Source: Bacteroidota bacterium (GTDB lineage Bacteria > Bacteroidota > Ignavibacteria > Tepidaquicellales > Tepidaquicellaceae). From it: a DNA stretch of 64,000 bases. The notes beneath the pieces were generated by a model. That model did not search any database. It was not told the origin of the DNA and saw only the letters and a list, made by a program, of their open reading frames with translations. The position numbers and the translations under genes are program-made. The stretch covers positions 1,014 through 65,013 of the forward strand of contig JAFDZO010000006.1 in assembly GCA_018266845.1 (NCBI GenBank), in the 5' to 3' direction. Position 1 is the stretch's first letter, and every line of letters begins with the position of its first letter. Positions 9,301 to 16,631 of this stretch are shown in pieces.

Positions 9301-10563
9301 TACAGTTGTGTCTATAATTCCTGCGAGATTATTATCCTGAATTCTTACACTTGTATTTGCGTAGCTCGCATAAATGAAAAGATGAGTGAAAAGCCCGTCG
9401 CTGCTAAGCTGGGAATATTTTAATCCTGTTACAGGGTCAGTGCAGTTAGAGATATTATTCGGATACGGAAGATAAACAACTAAATTTTTTCCCGCCATAT
9501 TTCCCCTATCGGAAGCTGCATAGGAATAAATATCGGCTGTAGTAGCGCCTGATGAGCTTTGCAGATAGTTTCCTTCAAAAATTGAAACCTTGCCGCCGTT
9601 TGTATATGCGCGGAATTTATCTTCGTTCTGATTTCCGTTATCCAGAAAATTTCCGACCTGAAATTTATTTAATGTGTAGCTCTGAAGCTGCACCCAGTTG
9701 CTTCCGTTGTTCAGCCATTCTACTTTTAATGTAACGTTGTCTGAATATGAAACAATCCGAAGCTCCTGCTCTTTTTTATAATCGGAAGGAATATTGAAAT
9801 AAAAAAGCGAATCCAATGTGCTTCCCGTTCTACCCGGAACGTAAGCGCCTGCTTCACGAGAGTTAGTGTATAATGAACCGTACTGAACGCTGACGGGCTT
9901 GGATGTTGTTATCATATATGTCTTGCCGTTGTTCAGTAAATTTCTCCCGGCAGAACTTGTGTTAATCAAATCCTGATTTATATTCAGCATGGTATTGAGC
10001 ACAATATTATTTGCGGGATTGGGCTTAACTGACGTTAAGCCGGTAGTGTTTGTTCCCGAAACTGAAATATCATTTATCTTTACGCTTGTACTATCGAAAT
10101 AAGTAAAGACATTAATATCTCTGTTTGAAAAAGGCGATGTGTTTACATAAACAAAAAATGCGCTGCCGGTCATAGTCCCGTTATCTGAAGGAAGAAAATC
10201 ATGCTCCCAGTCAGAATCAACCGATTGATAGACAATAACGGGTTTATTGGCGGTAACGGTAAAGTAATCGCCGTCCCACTTTCCGCCTGCGTCATCATTG
10301 ACGGATTTATCTTTAATATAACAGATATAACTCTGCCCTTTCATTAAAATGCCCGACCACGAATCATCCGTATCGCCGTCGCTTCCGTCATCCGTAAGGA
10401 CAACGGAAGTCGAATCGGAAAAAGCAGTTACAACTAAACAAACAAATCTGTTGTTGTTTTCATTAACAGGCGGAACATACATCTGAAATTTTGTCCCTGC
10501 CCCTCCGCAAAAAGCTGCTGTGGAAGTGATAAATAACAGGAAGAATATTAAATATTTTTTCAT
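6322..10563 (-). CDS. T9SS cargo: LruC-like domain plus FG-GAP propeller surface protein
   Basis: 1413 aa. The protein has a signal peptide and an N-terminal region (about 20-560) of beta-rich repeats. About 625-830 resembles the LruC/DUF4842 domain (FEDIKNSAWNDWDVNDF, then A-L-A-R-G-S-S-Y and L-E-I-T-V-N-N). Residues about 915-1290 carry FG-GAP-type propeller blades with Ca-binding loops such as DLDGDGKKEVIIG, DIDNDGSKEIVVG and DVDGDGFPEAI. A C-terminal sorting domain begins at N-Y-P-N-P-V-K (about 1325) and ends K-M-G-V-V-R. It should be secreted through the outer membrane and anchored at the surface. It is the first gene of the operon with the PorV-like barrel and the partner-switching/glycosyltransferase genes, and no terminator separates them. 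The CTD is more divergent than those elsewhere in the window. Likely an adhesin or matrix protein; the ligand is unknown. Confidence 0.82.
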   Translation of the reverse strand: MKKYLIFFLLFITSTAAFCGGAGTKFQMYVPPVNENNNRFVCLVVTAFSDSTSVVLTDDGSDGDTDDSWSGILMKGQSYICYIKDKSVNDDAGGKWDGDYFTVTANKPVIVYQSVDSDWEHDFLPSDNGTMTGSAFFVYVNTSPFSNRDINVFTYFDSTSVKINDISVSGTNTTGLTSVKPNPANNIVLNTMLNINQDLINTSSAGRNLLNNGKTYMITTSKPVSVQYGSLYTNSREAGAYVPGRTGSTLDSLFYFNIPSDYKKEQELRIVSYSDNVTLKVEWLNNGSNWVQLQSYTLNKFQVGNFLDNGNQNEDKFRAYTNGGKVSIFEGNYLQSSSGATTADIYSYAASDRGNMAGKNLVVYLPYPNNISNCTDPVTGLKYSQLSSDGLFTHLFIYASYANTSVRIQDNNLAGIIDTTVNLSAGKFYDFKVNKTKYNQLSGNSSTIPYMRLTSTQPVTAAVSNWSGDWMCFANDGTAQSLSVTNNFSKPEVTSGDTCSYFAYVTNPTGAALSGANVTVTIPDGILYQSSSFVSNTQGNLGSGTYSAGNAQSTVSLSSFSLSSSDTLKIKITGKAESNYYTGNPVANGTELSISTLVKGNALSDTLSAQNSSSIKIKNNNPYTVVNNYVLAFEDIKNSAWNDWDVNDFVASMTQTIVTDNSQNITKITYDYEALARGSSYDHTFKHKISLTGSTTVSLSVYDTLGNTISALSYSNQSNSGAFTTTIFPSSKAALPPAGGLFSTNTSLLQSGVKKGYKAKLEITVNNTSNPLSGFTTSSSDPFIITSVGGEIHIASIAGPSGNTQNLDNAALVGNPLYGYYLDLGYQNPNNFRWPLEGPAYPIWEAYPRFTSYITSNKTTNTDWYNFPDTTKVWNKRIVTPDSHSNVSYTQDRFEGNKGIGKRLFQDSISKFFASPKYYDLDGDGKKEVIIGAMDKRMYALKSNGEFMPGFPFPTDGIIRSTAAVDSIQGGKKVIVFGSDDGNIFAIDNNGNLLKGFPFYTGGPVKSSPVIADIYNDGNKEIVAFSGSGNVFVLGFDGQLKNGFPVKVQSTADSYGNLVILSSPAVGDIDNDGSKEIVVGTADSTINVVRADGSIQSGFPVKLDNMIFSSPVISKLNGNEFQIVAASGGGYLYLIKPNGTITAKRQLSQGFISSPIVADMNRDSTKEILIGGTDGNILSVTPDASFSTIWNMQTNTEINSSPVAADVDGDGFPEAIFCGMNGAVFVINKDGVMDLASTNLFSLASGWIISSPAIGDLDGNGKFDVTIASFDETIKTYELPNSVSSGIIQWQYFGKDLTNTKFDGIANNVNPAGNQLGQIFNYPNPVKESTTLIRAELPIGTQDIKLQIFDIGGQLVKTVTFKEFTRNGFYYDYRWDLKNDRGTAVANGAYIYIIKANVSGTEYTKSQKMGVVR

Positions 10564-10647
10564 TAATTGAAGACTATAAAAATATTAATACATAATAAGG
10601 GCAATTTACATACCAAATATTTAATCAGGGGCAGATTTTCAGGGAAA

Positions 10648-11067
10648 CTAATTCTTGTTTTTCAACAAGTCCCTTATTTCCGTTAAGAGTACTTCTTCTT
10701 TTGTAGGTGCCGGGGGCGGAGGAGGCGCTTCCTCTTCCTTCTTTTTGGATAGATTGTAGGCTTTTAAAACCATAAAAATACAGAATGCGATTATAACAAA
10801 ATCTATAATAGTCTGCAGGAATGCTCCATAACCAATTGCCACTTCAGGGGAAATCACCTTATCGCCCTGCGTTACAGCAGTTTGCAATACGATTTTTAAG
10901 TCAGCAAAATTTACTTTTCCTAAGATAATTCCTATCGGAGGCATTATTACTTTATCAACAAATGCCGAAACAATTTTTCCGAAAGCTGCGCCGATGATAA
11001 CACCGACTGCTAAATCTAGCACGTTGCCGCGCATTGTGAACTCTTTGAATTCTTTAAAAAGTGACAT
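10648..11067 (-). CDS. mscL: Large-conductance mechanosensitive channel MscL
   Basis: 139 aa, typical length. The N-terminal helix and first membrane segment read [20 protein letters not shown], the most conserved part of MscL, followed by [20 protein letters not shown]. The second segment ([20 protein letters not shown]) lies near residue 87. A Pro-rich stretch and a charged C-terminal helix ([15 protein letters not shown]) match the cytoplasmic bundle. The channel opens under membrane tension to release solutes during osmotic downshift. It lies 84 nt upstream of the cargo operon on the same strand; no hairpin terminator was seen between them, so read-through is possible. Confidence 0.97.
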   Translation of the reverse strand: MSLFKEFKEFTMRGNVLDLAVGVIIGAAFGKIVSAFVDKVIMPPIGIILGKVNFADLKIVLQTAVTQGDKVISPEVAIGYGAFLQTIIDFVIIAFCIFMVLKAYNLSKKKEEEAPPPPPAPTKEEVLLTEIRDLLKNKN

Positions 11068-11147
11068 ACTGGTTGGATTTAGGTTTGTGAATTAGCTAAG
11101 AATTTAATTTATTTATAGGATAAATGTTAATCAAAAATTTTTGGTAT

Positions 11148-11432
11148 GGCTGTTTATTCACCACACGACAAAAAATTTTTATAACTTGTAAATATGTATT
11201 TAACCGCAAAGAACGCAAAATATGACAGCAAAGTTCGCAAAGCCCTTAAAAACGAACTTAAAATATGATTTCTCAAACTCGAAATTATTCAGCCAAAACA
11301 AACATTAAAGCGCAATTGGTTTTATGTTTGAGATATACAGGAAAAATATTTTATATTTTTGCGTGCTTTGCATCTTTGCGGTTAAATTCAATTTTTAAGA
11401 AAAATTGTTGTCGTGTGATAAGGGCTGTTTAT
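11148..11432. repeat. MITE-like element, copy A, with 10-bp target duplication
   Basis: The element spans 11158-11422 (265 bp). It begins TCACCACACGACAAAAAA and ends with the inverted counterpart GTCGTGTGATAAG, so the ends are terminal inverted repeats with a CACACGAC core. The flanks 11148-11157 and 11423-11432 are the identical 10-mer GGCTGTTTAT, as expected of a target-site duplication. Inside are AACCGCAAAG and CTTTGCGGTT modules, also inverted. Copies B (24.0 kb) and C (40.3 kb) are highly similar over the whole length but lie in the opposite orientation. No transposase is encoded in the element; an outside enzyme would have to mobilise it. Confidence 0.8.
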
Positions 11433-11774
11433 TTATTGTTCAGAAACAGTTGTGAAAATTTTTACAAAACTTAGCAGCTGATTTTCTTATCTTAATAAAA
11501 TTCACAATTAAGTATGCAAACTATGATTTTCAATTTCTAAGACTGGTTCACATAAGTATAGAAAAATTTCTAAAGAAGCTTTCAAATATATAGTATTGTT
11601 ACTATTTTAATAAAAATATTCGCGTCAATTAAGCCCAAAATACAAAAAACTATCACACAATCAGCAAAAAAAATCTGAATTTTGAATTTCCGTTCTGCAA
11701 AATAATCTTTCTTTTTTAAAAAATTACATTTACTTTTGTAAAGCAGATTTCTAAAAATAAAAATAGGGGGAAAA
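11433..11774. other. Gene-free AT-rich stretch between MITE copy A and the small-peptide unit
   Basis: This is 342 nt of AT-rich DNA with stop codons in all frames. The only element I can suggest is the promoter-like sequence at 11708-11738 described separately. No RNA gene or hairpin with a U tract was seen. Confidence 0.5.
11708..11738 (+). promoter_or_regulatory. Candidate Bacteroidota-type promoter for the 32-aa peptide
   Basis: TTTC at 11708-11711, 19 nt, then TACTTTTG at 11731-11738. This differs by one base from the Bacteroidota consensus TTTG-N19-TAnnTTTG and would give a leader of about 30 nt before ATG 11775. Whether this organism uses that consensus is not known from the window. 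Confidence 0.3.
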
Positions 11775-11873
11775 ATGCTGGTAAGAACTATCTCTGGACT
11801 TACTACATTTATTGTTGCAGCAGTCTTCGCAGTTGTAATAGCGGTGGCAGGTTTTATTCTGGCGACTAACTAG
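11775..11873 (+). CDS. 32-residue hydrophobic membrane peptide
   Basis: A short reading frame: ATG at 11775, TAG at 11871-11873. The peptide starts MLVRTISGLTTF, continues as one uninterrupted Ala/Val/Ile-rich membrane helix (about residues 10-30), and ends L-A-T-N. A G-rich ribosome-binding site (GGGGG, 11766-11770) lies 4 nt before the ATG. A 13-bp hairpin terminator follows 26 nt after the stop, and both flanking genes are on the minus strand, so this is a self-contained transcription unit. I do not recognise a family. Short single-span proteins of this size can be subunits of respiratory or photosynthetic complexes, regulators of membrane enzymes, or toxins; nothing here decides between these. 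Confidence 0.6.
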   Translation: MLVRTISGLTTFIVAAVFAVVIAVAGFILATN

Positions 11874-11898
11874 GGGAAAAGACAGTTTACTTACTATC

Positions 11899-11938
11899 AA
11901 CCCTCTTCGGACTCCTTCCGAAGAGGGTTTTTTATTTG
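11899..11938 (+). terminator. Rho-independent terminator of the 32-aa peptide unit
   Basis: A 13-bp perfect stem (11899-11911 with 11917-11929, AACCCTCTTCGGA pairing with its complement), a 5-nt loop, then TTTTTTATTT. The U tract is on the plus strand only, so it serves the small-peptide transcript. It ends against the stop of the CHAD gene. Confidence 0.9.
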
Positions 11939-12693
11939 TCAAACTCTCTCAAACCGGCTACTATGCTAAGTTTGTACCGGTTCTTTGCTTTTTTTAACCG
12001 TTCTAAATTTTTTTGCCCGCAGTGAATTTCCATGCGGCGTATCCTCTTCAACAGCATTACTTTATTGTGCCACTTTCCGAGAGTCTCATTTAGATTCTCT
12101 ATGCTATTTAAGAGCGCAGGATTTTGTGAAATCAGCAGAGCATCCGTTATCACCTGATAATTGTAATAGTATTCTTTTAGCTTTTTCCGCAAATCATGGT
12201 ACTTAAAATTCTGCTGCCCGGCTTTAAGTGAAAAATTCTTTAGTTCCTCATTCATTATTTGCAAATACTCATCTAGCTTTTCTTTTGCTTTCCCATCGGA
12301 TAACTCTATGCGAAAGATATATCTTTTTCTCTCAAAAAACTTTTTTAAATCTGAAAAGTGTTTAATAAATTCTTTTTTTGCTAAAGATTTTTTTTTCTTA
12401 AACTCCTGCCGGATTTTTTCAGAAAACGAATTGCATCTTTTCAGCCGACTTTTTAGCAGTGAAAAATTTCGTAAAATGCCTGCATTTTTATAGAGACTTT
12501 CAAACCGCGAAGCGCTATATATATTTTCCTCAAGAACAAAATTTAATAGCAAAGCAAGAGCGTTCAGCTTCTTAATCTCCAGACGAAAATCATGAATATC
12601 TTTTTTAGCAAATTTTTCCGAAACGGAACGGGCAAGCCGGAAAGCGTTCCGGTTTAAAGAAAGGAAATAGTCATATAAGAAATTTATGACCAT
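11932..12693 (-). CDS. CHAD-domain protein
   Basis: 253 aa, rich in Lys, Arg and Leu and predicted all-helical. The CHAD hallmark is visible twice, as expected for a two-lobed CHAD fold: DIHDFRLEIKKLNALALLL (about 32-50) and KYHDLRKKLKEYYYNYQ (about 163-179), each with a His in a basic helix; LNETLGKWHN near residue 203 matches the third conserved block. CHAD domains bind polyphosphate and often target proteins to polyphosphate granules. The protein lacks an attached CYTH domain. It is a single-gene unit with 125 nt upstream. The exact role is not deducible. Confidence 0.8.
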   Translation of the reverse strand: MVINFLYDYFLSLNRNAFRLARSVSEKFAKKDIHDFRLEIKKLNALALLLNFVLEENIYSASRFESLYKNAGILRNFSLLKSRLKRCNSFSEKIRQEFKKKKSLAKKEFIKHFSDLKKFFERKRYIFRIELSDGKAKEKLDEYLQIMNEELKNFSLKAGQQNFKYHDLRKKLKEYYYNYQVITDALLISQNPALLNSIENLNETLGKWHNKVMLLKRIRRMEIHCGQKNLERLKKAKNRYKLSIVAGLREFDK

Positions 12694-12743
12694 AAGTAAA
12701 ACTACAATTAATCTTTTCCCCGTTCAATAATGAAATTTTACAC

Positions 12744-12784
12744 ACAAAAAAAAAGCCCGGAGAAAAATTCCCCCGGGGCTTTTA
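12744..12784 (-). terminator. Terminator of the outer-membrane barrel gene
   Basis: Minus-strand hairpin pairing 12751-12760 with 12773-12783 (one bulged G), followed on the minus strand by a run of nine U. It lies 35 nt after the stop of the gene at 12819. Confidence 0.85.
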
Positions 12785-12818
12785 AGTTAAAAATTTCGAG
12801 ATTGTTTTGTGAAAAAAA

Positions 12819-13520
12819 TTAGAAATTGACAACTACACCAATCTTTGCTGTAACATAAGACGGGTTTTTCAATTCCTGAGTTGTAAATTGAGAATTATTA
12901 TTTCGAAAAACTTTATACACTTTAGCATATGTTACACCTGAATAATTATACTTTACTCCAAAATCTAAAGCTAACTTCGGCGCAACGGAAATTTCAGTTC
13001 CCAAACCAAAAGCAGCGCCTAACCCTGTTTCGCTGCCCGATTCAGTAGCTCCGTTTAATGATACATTTGAAGGATCGGAACTTGACGCATTAATCTGTCC
13101 TGTCAGTCTGTCGGAAAAGCTAAACATGCTAAAGCCAAGCTGCCCTTCTGCATAAGGCACAAATTTTCCTGTGCTCATCTTTAATCTTCCGCCCGCCATA
13201 ATCGAAATATTAGAAGCTTTCCAATCAGGAGAAAATCCTGTAACCCCAACTCCAAGATTTGTTTTAACCTGATTTATGAAATAATCATTTTTGTAAGAAA
13301 AAGAATTATATCCAGCCGAGACTACTAAATCTAACTTAGAAGCTGGTAACGAAAAAGCAACAAAACCTATTTCGGCGGAAGGTCCTGTTTTATATGAATC
13401 TCCAAAAGTCCCCATAGGAATATTTGCTCCGGCATTAATTAAGAGCTTATTTTGAGAATAAGAATTTGATGCAAAACAAAATGTAACCAACAAAACAATA
13501 ATTGAAAAAAATTTTTTCAT
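12819..13520 (-). CDS. Outer-membrane beta-barrel protein (porin-like family)
   Basis: 233 aa with a signal peptide (MKKFFSIIVLLVTFCFASN, S-Y-S-Q cleavage region). The mature part has the pattern of an 8-strand OmpA/PorT-like barrel: repeated Gly-aromatic strands such as VSAGYNSFSYKND and LDFGVKYNYSGVTY, ending in A-K-I-G-V-V-V-N-F with a C-terminal Phe for BAM recognition. No periplasmic peptidoglycan-binding domain is present. It is a single-gene transcription unit bounded by its own terminator. Function unknown; similar barrels occur in many copies in FCB genomes. Confidence 0.72.
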   Translation of the reverse strand: MKKFFSIIVLLVTFCFASNSYSQNKLLINAGANIPMGTFGDSYKTGPSAEIGFVAFSLPASKLDLVVSAGYNSFSYKNDYFINQVKTNLGVGVTGFSPDWKASNISIMAGGRLKMSTGKFVPYAEGQLGFSMFSFSDRLTGQINASSSDPSNVSLNGATESGSETGLGAAFGLGTEISVAPKLALDFGVKYNYSGVTYAKVYKVFRNNNSQFTTQELKNPSYVTAKIGVVVNF

Positions 13521-13620
13521 CTTTTTATATTAGTTTATAAAGTATGTTCATATAGTAAAGGGAGCTATTACCATAATAATCTTGATACTAAGCTGTAAGA
13601 ATAAAGTTCCGTATGTTCCA

Positions 13621-16458
13621 TTACTTTAGAACTACCATTTTCTTTACTTCGCTTAGCTTATCGGTGCTTAACCTGTAAAAATACATTCCGCTAGCTAAAT
13701 TTTTCGCGTCAAAACTTACACTGTAATATCCCGCTTCCTTCACTTCATTTACTAATGATGAAACTTCCCTTCCGCTTATATCATAAATCTTAAGCTCTAC
13801 AAAACTGTTAATTGCCAATTGATAATTAATGACTGTAGCAGGATTAAAAGGATTCGGATAATTCTGCATCAGCGCAAACTTATTCGGAACGCCTATTACA
13901 ACTTCACCCCGCAAATCATAATACTTGAAGCTGCCATTGTAATCTATCTGCTTTAGCCTGTAGCTGTATATACCCTTTGAAAGATTTTTATCATAAAAGC
14001 TGTAGAATGACTTTACCTGAGAATTTCCCGCGCCGTTTACTTTCCCTGCAAAGCTCCACTCCCCGCCTGCCTTTTTCTTTTCAACAACAAACTCTCTATT
14101 GTTTTGCTCACTTAATGTTTCCCACTTTAGAGTAACATTATTTTCATTTACAAATGAAACAAACGAATTCAGCTCTACAGGAAGCGGGCTATCGGGCCAC
14201 AATTTTCTTTCATATACTCCCCGCCCGTGCGTTGCAGCCCTTATTGTATTATTAGCAGGAGAAATGCTCAAATCAAAAATCATAATTGCCTCCGGCAGAC
14301 CATCTCCGAACGACGACCATGTAGTGCCTGAATTTGTGCTAATGTACATTCCAATATCTGTTCCAAGATAAACATTGTGAGAAATTTGCGGGTCAATCAC
14401 AATTGACTGCACAGGAACATCGGGCAATACTCCATTGATGTCGCTCCATGAGCTTCCTCCGTCAGTTGTTTTATATACATGCGATGTGCCGAACCCTCCG
14501 AACGCAGCATATACAATTCTACTGTCAGCCGGGTCAACAGCTATTTTATTCGGATACCTGTTAGGCAGCCCGGTTGTAATGTTAGTCCAGTTAGCGCTTC
14601 CATTCGTGCTTTTGAAAAATCCCATCTGATTTGCTCCGCCTGAATTCGGAACTGTTGCAGCGTAAAGCGTATCGGGGCTTGTATAAGAAACTGCTATAGA
14701 AAGAATTTTATTTCCGTCTAATGCCGATGAAAGAGAATCCCAGTTTAAACCGCCGTTAGTTGATTTAAAAATCTTCTTTGCCCCAGCATATACGACTCCC
14801 GTATCAGACCGGCTTCTTACTATTGGAGAAATGAAATTTGCGTTCACGCTATTGGAAGCAAACGTAGTCGTCAAAGTGTTTTGAGCAGCCTTTTTAGAGG
14901 AGTACCGAATTTCAAGATAGTTATCGCCCATTATTATTGAGCTATCTCTTAGGCGGTTAATACTGCAATAAGTGCCGTCGCCCCCTGTCGGTCTGTACCA
15001 GCTTGAGCTTCCGTCATATCTCGCAATTCCGTTATCCTGCAATCCTCCGATAGCAAGATTTGAATCTGTTTCCGAACAGGAAAACCCTCCGTAAAACTGA
15101 GCAGTAACTAATTTATTATTGCAGCGGGTATAATTCGCGCCGAAATCAAACGACCTGTATATTCCCCCGTCTGTAGCAACATAAATTTTATTGGCATCAT
15201 AAGGATTTGAAATAATGTGATGGTGGTCAACGTGCATATAATTTGCAGCAGAAGTATTCGTGCTCGTTACCTGAGTTAGGGTAACGCCGTAATCCGTTGA
15301 CTTATAAAAATTCACTCCGCTGAAAAGTATCTGCGAAGAATCATCGTCTTTTACTTTCACGCCAGCCGCATACCAGCCCTGATCTTCCAGTATATCCGGC
15401 GTTCCGCCTGAGGTTTGAGTCCAACTAGCCCCTTGATCTGTTGTCCGGTAAACGCCCACTGTTCCCGCCGATGAAGTTCTGCTTCCTATTACGGCAAAAA
15501 CTGTTCTATGATTCCCCGCAAAGGATGCAAGCGTTACTCTGCCGGTGTTTGTGCCCGGCACTCCGTTTGTTAGTTCAGTCCAGTTAGCTCCGCTGTTTGT
15601 TGACTGGTAAATTCCCTGTGTTGCGCTGGATAAGTTTCCCACTCCGGCGTATATTACATTAGTGTCAATTCTGTCTATTTCTAAATCCATAACCATTGTG
15701 CCTGTAAAAACCTGAGTCCAGTTACTTCCGCCGTTAATGGTTTTATATATCCCTTCAGATGTTGCTGCGTAAACTGTACTTGAGTTTTTCGGATTCATAA
15801 CTAAATCCGCTACGCCTCTGTTTTGTGAGTAAGTCCAGTCAAGAGATTTTGTCCAGTTCGTTCCGCCGTTTGTCGTCTTCAAAATTCCTATGCCGTAGCT
15901 GCCTCGTGTTGTTCTTGTAGAAAGTCCGTTCAGCGCATTGGTATAGCCGTAAACTTCTCCAGTGCCGATATACATTGTATTGGTATTTGCTGAATCTATG
16001 GCAATCGAGCTTACGCCTAACGTTTGAAATCCGGTAGGAACATTTACCCATGCAGTTGTGCCTAGTCCGCCGTTAGTGCTTTTCCACAATCCTCCCGAAG
16101 CCGAACCAGCCCATAGAATAGAAGTATCAGCAGGGCTTATGGCAACGCAAAGCATTCTTCCTCCGATGTTATCGGGCCCGATGTTTGTCCAGTCATTTGA
16201 AGCGTCCGTATTGGAAGTTAACGAAGGAATTGTTTTAGATTTTTCGTATTCTATAGAGTATTTTCCTGAAGGAATATCTGCATTCGGATAGGCTCTTCCA
16301 TCATTAACAAAAGTTAACGCCTCGAATGATTCGCTGCGCTCTTCATCGCAAAAAATTTCGGTTGTATTGCCTTGTGGTGATAGGTTTTCAACGGCAGGAT
16401 TTGTAAAAAAATAAAAAAGCACAATAAGCGCAATTACTATAAAAGCCCTAATAAACAA
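13621..16458 (-). CDS. T9SS type A cargo with sortilin/BNR-like propeller
   Basis: 945 aa. A hydrophobic N-terminus acts as signal. From about residue 88 (DWTNIGPDNIGGRMLCVAIS) to about 765 there are many VPS10/BNR-type blades with Asp-box-like turns: GLWKSTNGG, GIYKTINGGSNWT, GVYRTTDQGASWT, KIFKSTNGGLNWD. This is the architecture of large two-propeller sortilin-like glycosidase-type proteins. Residues about 775-860 form a Fn3-like spacer starting L-P-V-E-L-N-S-F. The sorting domain (about 863-945) starts NYPNPFNPATVINYQL and ends K-K-M-V-V-L-K. The start is uncertain: only TTG 16458 is available before the upstream stop and no Shine-Dalgarno is seen. Catalytic activity cannot be claimed; it may be a binding protein. 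Confidence 0.82.
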   Translation of the reverse strand: MFIRAFIVIALIVLFYFFTNPAVENLSPQGNTTEIFCDEERSESFEALTFVNDGRAYPNADIPSGKYSIEYEKSKTIPSLTSNTDASNDWTNIGPDNIGGRMLCVAISPADTSILWAGSASGGLWKSTNGGLGTTAWVNVPTGFQTLGVSSIAIDSANTNTMYIGTGEVYGYTNALNGLSTRTTRGSYGIGILKTTNGGTNWTKSLDWTYSQNRGVADLVMNPKNSSTVYAATSEGIYKTINGGSNWTQVFTGTMVMDLEIDRIDTNVIYAGVGNLSSATQGIYQSTNSGANWTELTNGVPGTNTGRVTLASFAGNHRTVFAVIGSRTSSAGTVGVYRTTDQGASWTQTSGGTPDILEDQGWYAAGVKVKDDDSSQILFSGVNFYKSTDYGVTLTQVTSTNTSAANYMHVDHHHIISNPYDANKIYVATDGGIYRSFDFGANYTRCNNKLVTAQFYGGFSCSETDSNLAIGGLQDNGIARYDGSSSWYRPTGGDGTYCSINRLRDSSIIMGDNYLEIRYSSKKAAQNTLTTTFASNSVNANFISPIVRSRSDTGVVYAGAKKIFKSTNGGLNWDSLSSALDGNKILSIAVSYTSPDTLYAATVPNSGGANQMGFFKSTNGSANWTNITTGLPNRYPNKIAVDPADSRIVYAAFGGFGTSHVYKTTDGGSSWSDINGVLPDVPVQSIVIDPQISHNVYLGTDIGMYISTNSGTTWSSFGDGLPEAIMIFDLSISPANNTIRAATHGRGVYERKLWPDSPLPVELNSFVSFVNENNVTLKWETLSEQNNREFVVEKKKAGGEWSFAGKVNGAGNSQVKSFYSFYDKNLSKGIYSYRLKQIDYNGSFKYYDLRGEVVIGVPNKFALMQNYPNPFNPATVINYQLAINSFVELKIYDISGREVSSLVNEVKEAGYYSVSFDAKNLASGMYFYRLSTDKLSEVKKMVVLK

Positions 16459-16564
16459 TTTTCGGAGATTTAGTTTAACTATTAGATAAAAATAGGCGTT
16501 ATGGATTGAAATTTAAATGAAATTAAACAATTGGCTTATGGAAAAATTCTTTGTTAAGTTTTTA

Positions 16565-16592
16565 ACAAAAAAGCCCGGCATAACCGGGCTTA
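16565..16592 (-). terminator. Terminator of the beta-helix cargo gene
   Basis: AAGCCCGG (16571-16578) pairs with CCGGGCTT (16584-16591); the minus strand continues in U residues. It is 40 nt after the stop of the gene at 16632. Confidence 0.85.
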
Positions 16593-16631
16593 TGAATCTT
16601 ACCTGCATATTTTCTTTCTATATTCTGCGTT

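Noticed and set aside
11751-11942. Minus-strand open frame over the small-peptide unit
   Set aside because: It reads through the terminator stem (giving P-S-S-E-G-V-R-R-G) and is antisense to a better-supported plus-strand peptide.
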